Assembly: GCF_000340565.2 (NCBI RefSeq)
Contig: NZ_CP007203.1
Location: 2,062,288 to 2,097,500 of the forward strand
DNA length: 35,213 nt
Reading direction: 5' to 3'
Source of the DNA: Nodularia spumigena CCY9414
GTDB lineage: Bacteria > Cyanobacteriota > Cyanobacteriia > Cyanobacteriales > Nostocaceae
Below are positions 8,710 to 18,020 of this stretch, piece by piece (within the stretch, counting starts at the first letter, position 1; every line of letters begins with the position of its first letter). The translations under genes were made by a program, and so were the position numbers. The notes below the pieces were generated by a model. The model did no database searches, was not told the origin of the DNA, and worked only from the letters and a program-made list of their open reading frames with translations.

Positions 8710-10596
8710 TTACAGTTGTGGTACAAACTGATTTTTTTCAGGGACTTCAGCGTACTCAGCGACAATTTGGCGGAATTCTTCGCCGTCAATGGTTTCTTTT
8801 TCGATGAGCAAATCTACTAGGCGATCGCAGACAGTACGATGATCACGCATAATTTGTTTAGCGTTGTCGTAGCACTTTTCTACAATTTCGCGGACTTGAG
8901 CATCAATGCGAGCCGCAATGGATTCAGAATATTCAGAGCGGGTTGTCCAATCACGACCTAAGAATACTTCACCTTGTTGGCTTTCCAAGGATAGAGGTCC
9001 TAAGTCGGACATCCCGAACCGAGTCACCATTTGGCGAGCCATTCCGGATAATTGCTGTAAATCTCCACCTGCGCCAGTTGTGACTTCCGCAGCGCCAAAC
9101 ACCACTTCTTCAGCAGCGCGTCCACCTAACGCACCAGTAATTCTGGCTTTGAGTTGAGAACGGGAAATTAATCCTTGTTCTTCATCAGGAGTAAACCAAG
9201 TTAAACCCTGTGCTTGTCCGCGTGGGATGAGAGTGACTTTCTGTACGGGGTCATGTTCTTTTAACAAAGTCCCGACTAAAGCGTGTCCGATTTCATGGTA
9301 AGCAATCAAGCGCTTGCTCTTGCTGTCTACCAAAGGAGTACCTTCCATACCCGCCACGACTCTATCCACTGCATCATCAATTTCGCGGATAGTAATGCCT
9401 TCTTTACGTCTTCTGGCGGTGAGAATTGCGGCTTCGTTGAGCAAGTTAGCTAAATCAGCACCAGTGAAACCAGGAGTCCGACGAGCGATCGCATCTAAAG
9501 ATACACTAGGGTCAAGCTTCTTATTCCGGGCGTGAACTTGTAAGACTTCCAAACGTCCTTTAATATCAGGTGCATCAACAGTGATTTGGCGGTCAAAACG
9601 ACCGGGACGCAACAATGCTGAATCTAGGACATCAGGACGGTTGGTAGCAGCAATAATAATAATGCCTGTATTACCTTCAAAGCCATCCATCTCGGTGAGC
9701 AATTGGTTGAGGGTTTGCTCTCTTTCGTCATTACCGCCACCAATCCCAGCGCCTCTTTGCCGTCCCACAGCGTCGATTTCATCAATAAAGATGATACAGG
9801 GAGCGTTATCTTTCGCTTTCTTGAACAAATCGCGGACACGGGATGCACCCACACCCACGAACATTTCCACAAATTCTGAACCAGAAATACTAAAGAAAGG
9901 TACACCAGCTTCCCCAGCGATCGCTTTAGCTAGTAAAGTTTTACCAGTTCCTGGAGGTCCAATTAACAACACGCCTTTGGGAATGCGTGCGCCTACAGCA
10001 GTAAACCTTTCAGGCTGTTTCAGGAAAGTAACAACTTCTTGCAGTTCTTCTTTAGCTTCTTCAATACCTGCTACATCGTCAAATTTGACTCCGGTTTTCG
10101 CGTCCATTTGGAAACGAGCCTTAGATTTGCCAAAGTTCATCGCTTGACCAGGACCACCGGGCATATTGCTAGAGCGACGGAACAAAAAGAACAATCCAGT
10201 AATCAATAAAATTGGAAAAATGAGATTCCCCAACAGTCCCCAGATAGCGCCATCATTACGCATGGGGTGGGCATCAAAACTAATGTTTTTTTCTTTGAGC
10301 TTGCTAATTAACTCAGGAGAATTAATTGGCAGATCCACCCGCCACCGTTGGACATTATTTTCGATATCTTGATCGCTTGCTTGTACAATTGCTGTCCTAC
10401 CGCCTTCATACAGATCCACACTGTTAACACGGTCAGCGTCCAAGTATTCCAGAAAGCGGCCATAGGTCATGCGGGTATTGGCTGCATTTCTACTCATGTC
10501 AGCAGGAGCGCCAGCAAAGGCCCCTTGCCAGAAGAAAAAGCCAATTACCAAAGCAGGCAATGTCCAGAGTACCGCGACTCTCCAGGAGAATTTCAT
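8710..10596 (-). CDS. ftsH: ATP-dependent zinc metalloprotease FtsH, Slr0228 (FtsH2)-like
   Basis: 628 aa, full length. Membrane-anchored AAA+ protease; in cyanobacteria the Slr0228 type forms hexamers with FtsH3 in the thylakoid and removes damaged photosystem II D1. Order: transmembrane segment about 8-28, lumenal/periplasmic domain, second transmembrane segment about 118-139, AAA+ domain with Walker A GPPGTGKT (213-220), Walker B IIFIDEID (268-275) and the second region of homology ([20 protein letters not shown], 317-336), then the M41 protease domain with HEIGH (434-438) and the third zinc ligand near D512. The MKFSWR start, the [20 protein letters not shown] linker and the VPQL-type end closely recall Slr0228, so the FtsH2 subgroup is a fair assignment although four paralogues exist. 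Single gene with its own terminator. Confidence 0.96.
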   Translation of the reverse strand: MKFSWRVAVLWTLPALVIGFFFWQGAFAGAPADMSRNAANTRMTYGRFLEYLDADRVNSVDLYEGGRTAIVQASDQDIENNVQRWRVDLPINSPELISKLKEKNISFDAHPMRNDGAIWGLLGNLIFPILLITGLFFLFRRSSNMPGGPGQAMNFGKSKARFQMDAKTGVKFDDVAGIEEAKEELQEVVTFLKQPERFTAVGARIPKGVLLIGPPGTGKTLLAKAIAGEAGVPFFSISGSEFVEMFVGVGASRVRDLFKKAKDNAPCIIFIDEIDAVGRQRGAGIGGGNDEREQTLNQLLTEMDGFEGNTGIIIIAATNRPDVLDSALLRPGRFDRQITVDAPDIKGRLEVLQVHARNKKLDPSVSLDAIARRTPGFTGADLANLLNEAAILTARRRKEGITIREIDDAVDRVVAGMEGTPLVDSKSKRLIAYHEIGHALVGTLLKEHDPVQKVTLIPRGQAQGLTWFTPDEEQGLISRSQLKARITGALGGRAAEEVVFGAAEVTTGAGGDLQQLSGMARQMVTRFGMSDLGPLSLESQQGEVFLGRDWTTRSEYSESIAARIDAQVREIVEKCYDNAKQIMRDHRTVCDRLVDLLIEKETIDGEEFRQIVAEYAEVPEKNQFVPQL

Positions 10597-11076
10597 TTTA
10601 ATTTGCCTCTAGATGCCAATACAATTAACCATCTCTAGAAACCGATGATCCGATCACCTGTGACTAGATGAGGTGTGCCATTTTGTTTAATTTGATCTTT
10701 GATCCTAAATCGCTATAGAGCCAATAGGGCATTACGGCGATGTCAAAAAGTATCTTAATTAAAGTTAACTTAATTTTAATACAACTTTGCACCAGAAGTG
10801 AAGGAACCGAGGAGAAGAAAAGACGGGCAAAATACCCAGAATAACTATCCCTAGGTCATTGCAGCCTTTCTACAGCACTCAAAAAATTACCAAATTCTGA
10901 GTTGAGAATGGAAACTTGCTTGTTTTCAACTTTCTAATATTCCTCATTTTTCTAGTAAAGAAGCGATTTAGGGACTTCCCAAATCAAAAAATATCCCAAA
11001 AATTATTGTCGAGCGGGCAAGATGCCCATCCCACAATTGGGAATAATTTATTTTCTGTTGTTGCCTGATCCCATCT
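10597..11076. other. ftsH upstream region, gene-free
   Basis: 480 bp with no convincing gene. It must contain the ftsH promoter. Near 11010-11042 there is a short GGGC...GCCC / TCCCA...TGGGA repeat of a type often seen between cyanobacterial genes. No riboswitch or RNA gene recognised. Confidence 0.35.
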
Positions 11077-11571
11077 CTACTGAACTTGTGTAATTTTTAA
11101 CGTATAAGGAAAATACTTATCTTTTTCGTATGAACCCAGCCAAATTTGGTAAATTCCGGGTAGCCATTCCCCCACTATGCCGGGATTTTTACCCTCAAAA
11201 TCGTCATTACACCAAGTTCCGCCAGGGCCTTTGACAATCATAGTGGTATCTTGAGGACTTTCTACCACTAATTTCAGGTACTCAAATGCACTTGTTAATT
11301 TGAATGTATGTCCTGGGGTTTTATCTACAAATCCGGTACATGGGCCTGTGGGTGTTTCCGAGCGCCCAGCCACTGTGTTTCCTCGTACTGAGCCGCCACT
11401 CATGCCTCGAACTGTCAAAGGATCGGGAGAAAATTGTTGGTTAATAGTCATGTCTCCAAATATCGGTGACGCTTCTTGAGCATCAGCTACGGCATGAATT
11501 CCCGATGTGATGCCGAGCGTAACTATCATCAACGATAATTTTATCCCTTGGTTTAGCGCTATTTTCGACAT
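11077..11571 (-). CDS. Small secreted protein, PPC-like fold possible
   Basis: 164 aa with a signal peptide: basic start MSKIALNQGIK, hydrophobic LSLMIVTLGITSGIHAVA, likely cleavage after ADA. The mature part (about 130 residues) has two cysteines (PCTGF and TWCNDDF) that could form a disulfide, and a C-terminal beta-rich run (MIVKGPGGTWCNDDFEGKN, then WLPGIYQIWLGSYE) that resembles the bacterial pre-peptidase C-terminal (PPC) type of domain. Related hypothetical proteins are common in cyanobacteria. Cell location is periplasm or outside. Function unknown. Alone on its strand, with about 280 bp separating it from gltX. Confidence 0.75.
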   Translation of the reverse strand: MSKIALNQGIKLSLMIVTLGITSGIHAVADAQEASPIFGDMTINQQFSPDPLTVRGMSGGSVRGNTVAGRSETPTGPCTGFVDKTPGHTFKLTSAFEYLKLVVESPQDTTMIVKGPGGTWCNDDFEGKNPGIVGEWLPGIYQIWLGSYEKDKYFPYTLKITQVQ

Positions 11572-11660
11572 TGTGGTTACATAATTTGCTCAGTGTTTTT
11601 TCAAGACACGAATTTTACACAGCAAGTTCCCAGGATGAGAGAAATTGACTAACCATTTTA

Positions 11661-11771
11661 GGCGTTGCTGAATCAAAGTATGAAATGCCAAAATCACCTT
11701 TATTTTTCTTAGTTCCTTTGCGCCTTTGCGCCTTTGCGTGACACTAATTCATATCTCAATTCAGCAACGCC
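11661..11771. repeat. MITE-like element with GGCGTTGCTGAAT ends
   Basis: GGCGTTGCTGAAT at 11661-11673 and its exact complement ATTCAGCAACGCC at 11759-11771; the arms continue to pair imperfectly for another dozen bases (AAGTATGAAAT against ATTCATATCTC). ATTTTA lies immediately left and, two bases out, right of the element, a possible target duplication. Inside are tandem TTTGCGCC units (about 11716-11738), a repeat commonly seen in Nostocales. There is no coding capacity. Confidence 0.65.
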
Positions 11772-11855
11772 CTATTTTAGATGCTGTGCAGGTGATAATT
11801 CATGAGGAAAAACTATGAAAAATTTCTCGTCTTCTTGTCCCCTTTTCCCAAGTCG

Positions 11856-13301
11856 CTAATTTGCAGCAGCGATCGCTTTATTTAAACGGAGCTTGTCTAA
11901 ACTAATCTGATTCAGGAGTAACCAAGATTGAATCAAATCGGGGCCATGAACATCTCCAGTTAAAGCGGCTCTAAGCGATCGCATCACTAAGCCTTTCTTC
12001 AGTTTTTGCTCTTTTACCACCTGTTTAATGATATCTTGGGCGGCTGCTTCAGAAAATTCGGGTTGATTCTCCAAAGCTGTGAGAATTGCCTGAAGCGCAA
12101 CGGCGGAACCTTCTTTTTGCAGTTGTTCCCTACCTTCTGCGCTAAATTCCACTGTTTCGGTGAACAAAGGTTGACTCATGTCTACAGCATCTACCAGACG
12201 AGTTAAACTCTGACTGATTAAAGTGACTAACTGCTCTAACCAGGGGCGTTCTCGTCCACCTGCAAAGGTAAATCCCGCCTCTTCCCAAAAAGGGATGATT
12301 AAATCTGTCAGTTTATCTATGGGCATATGATGCAGATACTGACTATTCAACCAATCCAATTTTGCCCAGTCAAATTTAGCTCCGGCTTTGTTCACACGCT
12401 CAAAGCTAAAGTTTTTCGCTGCGGTTTCTAATGTAAAAATTTCTTCAGTGGAGTCTGGGGGCGACCAACCCAGCAAGGTCATGTAATTTACTAAAGCTTC
12501 CGCAGTGAACCCCATTTTCTGAAAATCAGTAATAGAAGTAACTCCATCCCGTTTAGAAAGCTTGCGCCCTTCCATATTCAAAATCAGAGGCGTGTGGGCA
12601 AATTCGGGAATTTTTGCGCCTAAAGCTTCATATAACAGAATTTGCTTGGCGGTGTTGGCGATGTGGTCTTCTCCCCGGATGACATGGGTAATTTGCATAT
12701 CTATGTCATCAATGACAACGACAAAGTTGTACAGTGGTTGACCAATACCAGCTTCTGAGGCGCGGGCGATGACCATATCACCACCAAGATCACTACCTCG
12801 CCAAGTCATTGTTCCCCTTACTAGGTCATTCCAGACAATTTCGCGTTCATCGGGAATTTTGAACCGAATTACACAGCTGCGCCCTTCGGCTTGGAATGCT
12901 GCTTCTTGTTCTGGTGTGAGGTTACGGTGGCGGTTGTCGTAGCGGGGAGCTTCGTTTCTGGCTTTTTGTCTTTCTCGTAATGCTTCTAGTTCTTCTGAGG
13001 TAGTGTAGCAGCGATAAGCTAATCCTTGTTCTAGAAGTTTTTCTACCGCCTCTTTATACATATCCAGGCGTTGGGATTGGAAAAATGGTCCTTCATCCCA
13101 GTTCAACCCCAGCCAGCGAAATCCAGCCAGAATATTTTCAGTATATTCGGGACGCGATCGCTCTAGGTCTGTGTCTTCAATGCGTAGAATAAACTGACCA
13201 CCGTGGTGGCGGGCAAATAACCAGTTAAATACAGCAGTTCTGGCTGTACCAATATGTAAATTACCAGTTGGACTTGGTGCAATACGGACTCTAACAGTCA
13301 C
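11856..13301 (-). CDS. gltX: Glutamyl-tRNA synthetase
   Basis: 481 aa, normal for bacterial GluRS. It charges tRNA-Glu; in cyanobacteria, which lack GlnRS, the enzyme normally also forms Glu-tRNA-Gln for the amidotransferase, and Glu-tRNA-Glu feeds chlorophyll and haem synthesis. Class I signature: [15 protein letters not shown] at 9-23 (HIGH box as HIGT) and KLSKR at 247-251 (KMSKS box), followed by the [11 protein letters not shown] segment and the helical anticodon-binding domain. Full length, ATG start, no disruption. No operon partner: tRNA-Asp lies about 150 bp upstream on the same strand. Confidence 0.97.
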   Translation of the reverse strand: MTVRVRIAPSPTGNLHIGTARTAVFNWLFARHHGGQFILRIEDTDLERSRPEYTENILAGFRWLGLNWDEGPFFQSQRLDMYKEAVEKLLEQGLAYRCYTTSEELEALRERQKARNEAPRYDNRHRNLTPEQEAAFQAEGRSCVIRFKIPDEREIVWNDLVRGTMTWRGSDLGGDMVIARASEAGIGQPLYNFVVVIDDIDMQITHVIRGEDHIANTAKQILLYEALGAKIPEFAHTPLILNMEGRKLSKRDGVTSITDFQKMGFTAEALVNYMTLLGWSPPDSTEEIFTLETAAKNFSFERVNKAGAKFDWAKLDWLNSQYLHHMPIDKLTDLIIPFWEEAGFTFAGGRERPWLEQLVTLISQSLTRLVDAVDMSQPLFTETVEFSAEGREQLQKEGSAVALQAILTALENQPEFSEAAAQDIIKQVVKEQKLKKGLVMRSLRAALTGDVHGPDLIQSWLLLNQISLDKLRLNKAIAAAN

Positions 13302-13451
13302 AATTAATTCTCTCTTTCACAAAGCATGATCAATTTAGCTTATCCCAAGCCTTGAATCCTGAGTTAAAGGACTAAGGACTATAGATAGATATCCCCAGAC
13401 AGATATATATTATCTGCTAGGGAATGGAAAAATTATTACTCGGAATTATAA

Positions 13452-13525
13452 CGGGACTGACGGGGCTCGAACCCGCAACTTCCGCCGTGACAGGGCGGTG
13501 CTCTAACCAATTGAACTACAGTCCC
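13452..13525 (-). tRNA. tRNA-Asp (anticodon GTC)
   Basis: 74 nt cloverleaf on the minus strand: acceptor GGGACTG/CAGTCCC with G discriminator, D-arm AGTTCAATTGGTTAGAGC, anticodon stem CCGCC/GGCGG around CTGTCAC (GTC), T-arm GCGGGTTCGAGCCCCGT. CCA is not encoded, as is usual for many cyanobacterial tRNAs. An open frame overlapping it is spurious. Confidence 0.97.
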
Positions 13526-13665
13526 TTGATTTCCAACTTTACTATCGTCTCTGTTTTTCCGCGATTTGTCAAGTCTTTTTTGGGAAAAAACCAAAATTTT
13601 TATTTCGGCTTTTTGCAAATATATTTTCTAGCTTAACTTAACACAAAATTTTAGCACTGCCTAGC

Positions 13666-15168
13666 TTAGGGCTGGAATGCCATTTTTTGTTCCAACCGGG
13701 CTTGCATCTGTTTATAATGTTGCTTTAAAAGATTTTTGCTCACATGAGCTTGAGATGAGGGTGGTAGAGTTTGACTGTGTTCTACCCAGGCTTTCAACAT
13801 TTGTTGCTGATGCAGATCGATATCGCTGCTGAGAACCCTGGTACAGGCGTGGGGTGGTTCTAGGGTAAAGCAAATTACAGGATAACGTTGATGCTTGGCT
13901 AATGAATACACCAGTTGATGATTTTGGGGATTTTGCATATCTAGGTAACAAGGTAACCACTTCAAACCCATTGCTGGAGTATAGATGACTGTCACCCACA
14001 GCAGCATCGGATGAGGAGATGAGAGCCAGATAAACTGGTTGCGAAGTTTACCAACCGCACGTTTATGGATTTCTTGTTGTGACAACATTAAACATATTGT
14101 TGGTACACTTTCGGGTGCGGTATCTAGAAGATGAGGAAATACAATTTCCTGGATAGGTTTGTTTTTCGGCCATGTAACTTGCCAACATTTTTTTTCTATG
14201 GCTGGCGATAACCGCGAAACTACAGGTTTGTTCGCGGTGGATTTAGGTGCTAGAGTGGAATGCGAATCAGGAGAGATGGATTTTTCTAAACTGTCTAAGA
14301 CTTGCAATATTGCTGTCATGTTTTCGGGGCGATCGCTTGGTTTTTTCGCCAGACAAGCCATGATTAAATCATTGATCTGTGGAGGTAGCTTGAGTTGGGG
14401 TTTCACATCGGCGATCGCTCGCGGCGCTTCAAAATGATGTGCTTTATACCAAGCGCCAAATAAATTTGTTTCTGGCTTCCAAGGTTTAGCGCCTGTCAGC
14501 ATTTCAAACATCATCACACCCAAACTATAAATATCAGAGCGACTATCTAATTTTCCACCTTCTAATTGTTCTGGAGAAGAATAGGCCAAAGTCCCATGAA
14601 ACCCGTTATTTTTTGTGGCTTTGGCGGCATCATTTAAAAATTTCGCTATCCCAAAATCCAGGATTTTTACTAATTCTCCTAATATCGGATCAGGTACAAC
14701 TAAGATATTAGCAGGTTTGATATCTCTATGAACTAAAGGACAAATTTTACCCTCTACATTAATACCTTGATGAGCGCATTGCAAACCCAAGCAAATTTGT
14801 CGTGTAAGATGTAAAAATTTGGGCAAAGACATGGGAATTAAATCCTTTAAAGTTTTCCCATCGACATATTCCATAACATAGAAAGGTTTCCCGGATTCAC
14901 TAACACCATAATCATGCGCCCGCACGATATGTATGCTTTTTTGACTCAATGCTGCACTCACCAGGGCTTCATGAATAAAATCTTGTTTCATTTTGGCGCT
15001 GGAAACAGTTTGAGACAGGAATTTAACAGCAACGGGTATTCCACCTAGCAAAATATCATCAGCTAAAAAAACTTCGCCCATTCCCCCTGTAGCGATCAAG
15101 CCCTTAATCAGATAACGCTGGGCAAGTAAAGCTGTATTATGTGAAGAAGCAAATGCACTTTGATTCAC
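13666..15168 (-). CDS. Ser/Thr protein kinase (Hanks type) with unknown C-terminal region
   Basis: 500 aa. Kinase domain about 19-295: glycine loop LIATGGMGEVF (24-34; first Gly replaced by Ala), ATP-binding K49 in VAVKF, HRDIKPAN (147-154) with catalytic D149, DFG 171-173, SPE 198-200 (APE), and the DIYSLG helix (212-217). All catalytic residues are present, so it should be active. Residues about 295-330 are a Ser/Pro linker (SPDSHSTLAPKSTANKP). The C-terminal ~170 residues have no recognised domain, contain WLSSPHPMLLWVTVIYTP, and no transmembrane segment is evident, so it is probably cytoplasmic. Kinases of this type are numerous in filamentous cyanobacteria and target unknown processes. 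Monocistronic, with a long gene-free region upstream. Confidence 0.92.
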   Translation of the reverse strand: MNQSAFASSHNTALLAQRYLIKGLIATGGMGEVFLADDILLGGIPVAVKFLSQTVSSAKMKQDFIHEALVSAALSQKSIHIVRAHDYGVSESGKPFYVMEYVDGKTLKDLIPMSLPKFLHLTRQICLGLQCAHQGINVEGKICPLVHRDIKPANILVVPDPILGELVKILDFGIAKFLNDAAKATKNNGFHGTLAYSSPEQLEGGKLDSRSDIYSLGVMMFEMLTGAKPWKPETNLFGAWYKAHHFEAPRAIADVKPQLKLPPQINDLIMACLAKKPSDRPENMTAILQVLDSLEKSISPDSHSTLAPKSTANKPVVSRLSPAIEKKCWQVTWPKNKPIQEIVFPHLLDTAPESVPTICLMLSQQEIHKRAVGKLRNQFIWLSSPHPMLLWVTVIYTPAMGLKWLPCYLDMQNPQNHQLVYSLAKHQRYPVICFTLEPPHACTRVLSSDIDLHQQQMLKAWVEHSQTLPPSSQAHVSKNLLKQHYKQMQARLEQKMAFQP

Positions 15169-15715
15169 TTTTTAAACCTCTTTTATCGCCACACTTTTAA
15201 ATAATATAATAATTTCCATTATATTATTTTCTACTGGTTTCCATTCCCATATAATTTTTGCAAAACTTTACATAATAAAGTTGCTCACCAAGTTTTCACA
15301 TCTGCGGTTGTTTAAAATTTTGCCAATATAAACCTCTTTGTCGGTTTCTGGCTTGGGCATATTTGGAAATTTTACGCTATGAAATAATTGCTTAACTCCA
15401 AATTATATCAGTGTCTGTGAATATTTGTTGCTGCTTTTGGCAAGAGTTATTAAATATTATCTAAACATATAGGACTCCTATTTGATTTCTGTTGGCGTAG
15501 CCTGCGCTTTGCGCTTACAACTCAAAAAGCTGTTTCCCACTCCCCCGGTTACTGAGCGCAGTCGAAGTAACTCCCCACGGACCACCTACGCAAGTAAGTA
15601 TGGCTACGCCACGCAAGCTATCAAAAATCAAAGCGGATTACTATATTTATTTTAAAAAACCTATGAGGAGATTTACTGAACCTATCAACAAACCAAAATA
15701 ACTTGGTTATCAATC
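15169..15715. other. Repeat-rich gene-free region upstream of the kinase gene
   Basis: About 550 bp without a gene. The first 200 bp are AT-rich and likely hold the kinase promoter. From about 15490 to 15625 there is a cluster of GC-rich short repeats typical of Nostocales intergenic DNA: GTTGGCGTAGCCTGCGC, GAGCGCAGTCGAAGT and TGGCTACGCCACGC. TGGCGTAGCC (from about 15494) and GGCTACGCCA (about 15602) are complementary, so the segment could fold as a whole. Confidence 0.5.
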
Positions 15716-15860
15716 AGGACTTACGCAACAATTGCCAAAAATCTTGATTTATCTAACCGCCTTCGCGCAGCGTATGCCCCCAGGGCTTTAGTCGCCCGCG
15801 CGCAGCGATGCCCGCAAGGGCTGTAGAACGCCAATAAAACGTAAATTATGCGTAAGTCCT
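15716..15860. repeat. MITE-like element with AGGACTTACGCA ends
   Basis: Perfect 12-bp inverted ends, AGGACTTACGCA (15716-15727) and TGCGTAAGTCCT (15849-15860), with ATCAAT present at 15709-15714 and again at 15861-15866 as a probable 6-bp target duplication. The 120-bp interior has GC-rich foldbacks around CGCGCAGCG and GGGCT and no coding capacity. AGGACTTACGCA ends are a recurring Nostocales foldback family; mobility would need a transposase supplied elsewhere. Confidence 0.75.
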
Positions 15861-15951
15861 ATCAATAACAGTGTATTTACGGTAATTGATTAATATAACA
15901 ACTATAAGATTTTCCAGTTAAATTATTTACCATAACCTGGATTATGGGTGT

Positions 15952-17136
15952 TTAAAACTGTAAACTAGGAATTAAACGGCGTAATAATCTGATAATTGGT
16001 GATTCTATTTTGATTTTAAAAGCCAGAAATTGATTGCGTTGCAGTGAATGAAAATTGTTATCACTAATCAAGATTAATGAGCGCTGTCCATCAGGTAACC
16101 GAAGGCCAAGGGTTAAGCCTTCGATATTGTCTAACAATACATCTAAAGTTCTCAAATCTAATAACAGTTTTTTCTTGACTGGTTTAATGTTCTGGGAGTC
16201 AACGGCTAAAAGGCTATCGATATTGTGAATATCATCAGCAGCTTCTAAGGAAATTTGAAATAGGGAAACAGCAAATCCCAAGCCAGTAAAAGAGCGTTCT
16301 ATACTCAGGAAGTGTCCTTGATTATCTAAAGCTAGTAAATCAGGTAATCCACTAGCAAACCTACCAGTTATATTCAGGATTTCTGCTACTGGTTCAGTTT
16401 TGTACAAAAATTCCTTTTCTGGTAGATTATTGCGGAGATTATACTGCAAAATCCGGGAAGGGCTACCAATATTGGGTTTAGCTGCTGTTCCATCTTGAAT
16501 TAGAGCATTTTCTGTGGCTGTAAACAAATGCTGATTATCAGGTGTGATGGTGAGACTTTCAAAGGCTAAGTTGTTGCGGATACCCTGTTTAAGGTTTTGA
16601 TTTGGTAAAAATTTAGTTGGTATGGATAATTTTCTCAGGGTTTTACCAGAAGCGAGGGAGAATTCTTGAATAAAAGGATTAATTAATTGTCTGACATCGC
16701 CTTCAGAAGAAATAAAAACAGTATCCTGATTAGTTAAAGCCATCCCCTCGGTATCGGTTTCCCCAGAAGCAAAGGGTTGATTATCTTTATTTAAGAGAGT
16801 AGTTACACCCACAGGAACAATATCGCCATTTTGCAGTATACCTTTGCTCAAGTCTATTTTGAGGGTGTAAAATCGGGGGTTAGCTTTTTCTCCCCGGTCA
16901 TCAGAAATAGCATAATAAAGGTTATTTTTCGCGTCGTAGGTAATTCCAGATAACCCGCCAATTTCTATATTTTCAAAAGTTAATTTTCTGGGTAAAGTGG
17001 CTTCACCAATAAACTCGATTTTACTAATTTCTACAGCATTTGTATATAAATTAGCAAATAAGAAGCTGATAATTATTATTGCCATAATAATGTAAAGAAT
17101 TCGGGGGAAATGTAAAAACTTTTTAATTAGCTTCAT
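15952..17136 (-). CDS. Esterase-like/phytase-like beta-propeller protein, membrane-anchored
   Basis: 394 aa. One N-terminal hydrophobic segment (ILYIIMAIIIISFLFANLY, about 13-31) acts as signal anchor or uncleaved signal. The rest matches the 'esterase-like activity of phytase' family (PF13449): GLSGITYDAKNNLYYAISDDRG near residues 57-78, DTEGMAL near 127-133, FESLTITPDNQHLF near 192-205 and NIEGLTLGLRLPDGQRSLILISDNNF near the C-terminus, the conserved glutamate- and aspartate-containing turns of that propeller. Substrate not known; phytase activity is not established for most members. Expected in the periplasm. The gene stands alone between foldback repeats. Confidence 0.85.
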   Translation of the reverse strand: MKLIKKFLHFPRILYIIMAIIIISFLFANLYTNAVEISKIEFIGEATLPRKLTFENIEIGGLSGITYDAKNNLYYAISDDRGEKANPRFYTLKIDLSKGILQNGDIVPVGVTTLLNKDNQPFASGETDTEGMALTNQDTVFISSEGDVRQLINPFIQEFSLASGKTLRKLSIPTKFLPNQNLKQGIRNNLAFESLTITPDNQHLFTATENALIQDGTAAKPNIGSPSRILQYNLRNNLPEKEFLYKTEPVAEILNITGRFASGLPDLLALDNQGHFLSIERSFTGLGFAVSLFQISLEAADDIHNIDSLLAVDSQNIKPVKKKLLLDLRTLDVLLDNIEGLTLGLRLPDGQRSLILISDNNFHSLQRNQFLAFKIKIESPIIRLLRRLIPSLQF

Positions 17137-17170
17137 ATAGTTTTGCTCAATTATACTCAGTTTCGGGAAA

Positions 17171-17210
17171 CCCCACCCCTAACCCCTCCGGTGCAAGCGA
17201 GGAGGGGAAA
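17171..17210. repeat. Dispersed 40-bp repeat, copy 2
   Basis: Identical over 40 bases to 1071-1110, with the same CCCCTCC/GGAGGGG hairpin. Lies just upstream of the phytase-like gene. Confidence 0.7.
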
Positions 17211-17354
17211 TGGATTTCTGGTTAAATTCTGTTTTTAGGACTGGAAAATATCTTTGGTTCAGGATGTGGAGGATGTGTGTACACCTTAGCCTATGAGGAA
17301 AGGGAAAAGGAAAAACTTTTGTTGCTGAAATGGGGAAAGTTCAAAGACGTAAAT

Positions 17355-17437
17355 GTAGGTTGGATTGAGGTTTTGGGAAACCAAACTTTACCCAATATTT
17401 GCTGTTCTTTGTTGGGTGGCGCTATAACCCAACCTAC
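17355..17437. repeat. Foldback repeat with GTAGGTTGG ends
   Basis: GTAGGTTGG (17355-17363) and CCAACCTAC (17429-17437), with inner TTGGG/CCCAA elements. This is a common cyanobacterial intergenic foldback. A long open frame across it (17291-17560, minus) is produced by the repeat and is not a gene. Confidence 0.65.
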
Positions 17438-17453
17438 TTTTTGAGTGGGAAAA

Positions 17454-17999
17454 TTAGCGGAGGTAGGAACGATTTTGTCTGCGGCGTTTTTTCCCAAGTT
17501 TGTGGAAGAATAAAGTGAAGCTGTTGGTATTTTGTTGGTTAGGTTTTGCAGAGTTTGCACTGGTTTGTTTGTTTTTTCTCCAATGATCGAGGGAGTAAAT
17601 ATTGAAGCTGTTTCCAGCTAATAAAATAAACAGCACGAGTGCATAACTCAACATTGATGTAGCCGCACCCCAATTTTGGATTGAGGTAACGCCCATTTTC
17701 AAGATGATCATGAGGATAAATGTGGCGATGAGGGCGCTGCGAGTTGCTAAACCGATGGTGATTAATACTCCCACGATTAATTCGACGGGGGGAACAAGGT
17801 AGGAGTTAATTCTAACGAGAAATTCGGGAAAATAAGAATCTTTTAGTTGTTCGACTATACCTTCTGCAAATCCTGGAATATCGAAGATGCGGGTAAATCC
17901 ATGATTAAAGTAATTGACACCAATGAGAATTCGCAGCAATAAATAAGCGATCGCAATATCTTGGGGTTTGAGTTTAATATCAGTTTTATAATCATTCAT
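17454..17999 (-). CDS. DoxX family membrane protein
   Basis: 181 aa. Four hydrophobic segments: about 14-34 (IAIAYLLLRILIGVNYFNHG), 68-86, 88-105 and 113-130. The LRxxxGxxxFxHGxxK-like start (LRILIGVNYFNHGFTRIF) is typical of DoxX/DoxD-type inner-membrane proteins, which often accompany quinone-linked oxidoreductases. It starts 21 bp after the NDH-2 stop, so the two form an operon. The last ~40 residues are polar and low in complexity (KRRRQNRSYLR end) and reach to within 16 bp of a foldback repeat; they may be an extension created when that repeat arrived, since related proteins usually end near the WRK. Confidence 0.85.
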   Translation of the reverse strand: MNDYKTDIKLKPQDIAIAYLLLRILIGVNYFNHGFTRIFDIPGFAEGIVEQLKDSYFPEFLVRINSYLVPPVELIVGVLITIGLATRSALIATFILMIILKMGVTSIQNWGAATSMLSYALVLFILLAGNSFNIYSLDHWRKNKQTSANSAKPNQQNTNSFTLFFHKLGKKRRRQNRSYLR

Positions 18000-18020
18000 G
18001 GCGGTGATTTCAAATTATGA

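Noticed and set aside
9581-10147. Long open frame (188 codons) antisense to ftsH
   Set aside because: It lies wholly opposite the conserved AAA+ domain; its translation is Ser/Pro-rich without a recognisable domain. It is a shadow of ftsH codon usage.
13424-13636. Open frames across the tRNA-Asp locus
   Set aside because: They run through a perfect tRNA cloverleaf; the GTG-like protein match ([20 protein letters not shown]) is the well-known false translation of tRNA DNA.
17291-17560. 89-codon open frame overlapping the DoxX 3' end
   Set aside because: Its second half is translated from the GTAGGTTGG foldback repeat, and it overlaps a better gene. No independent support.
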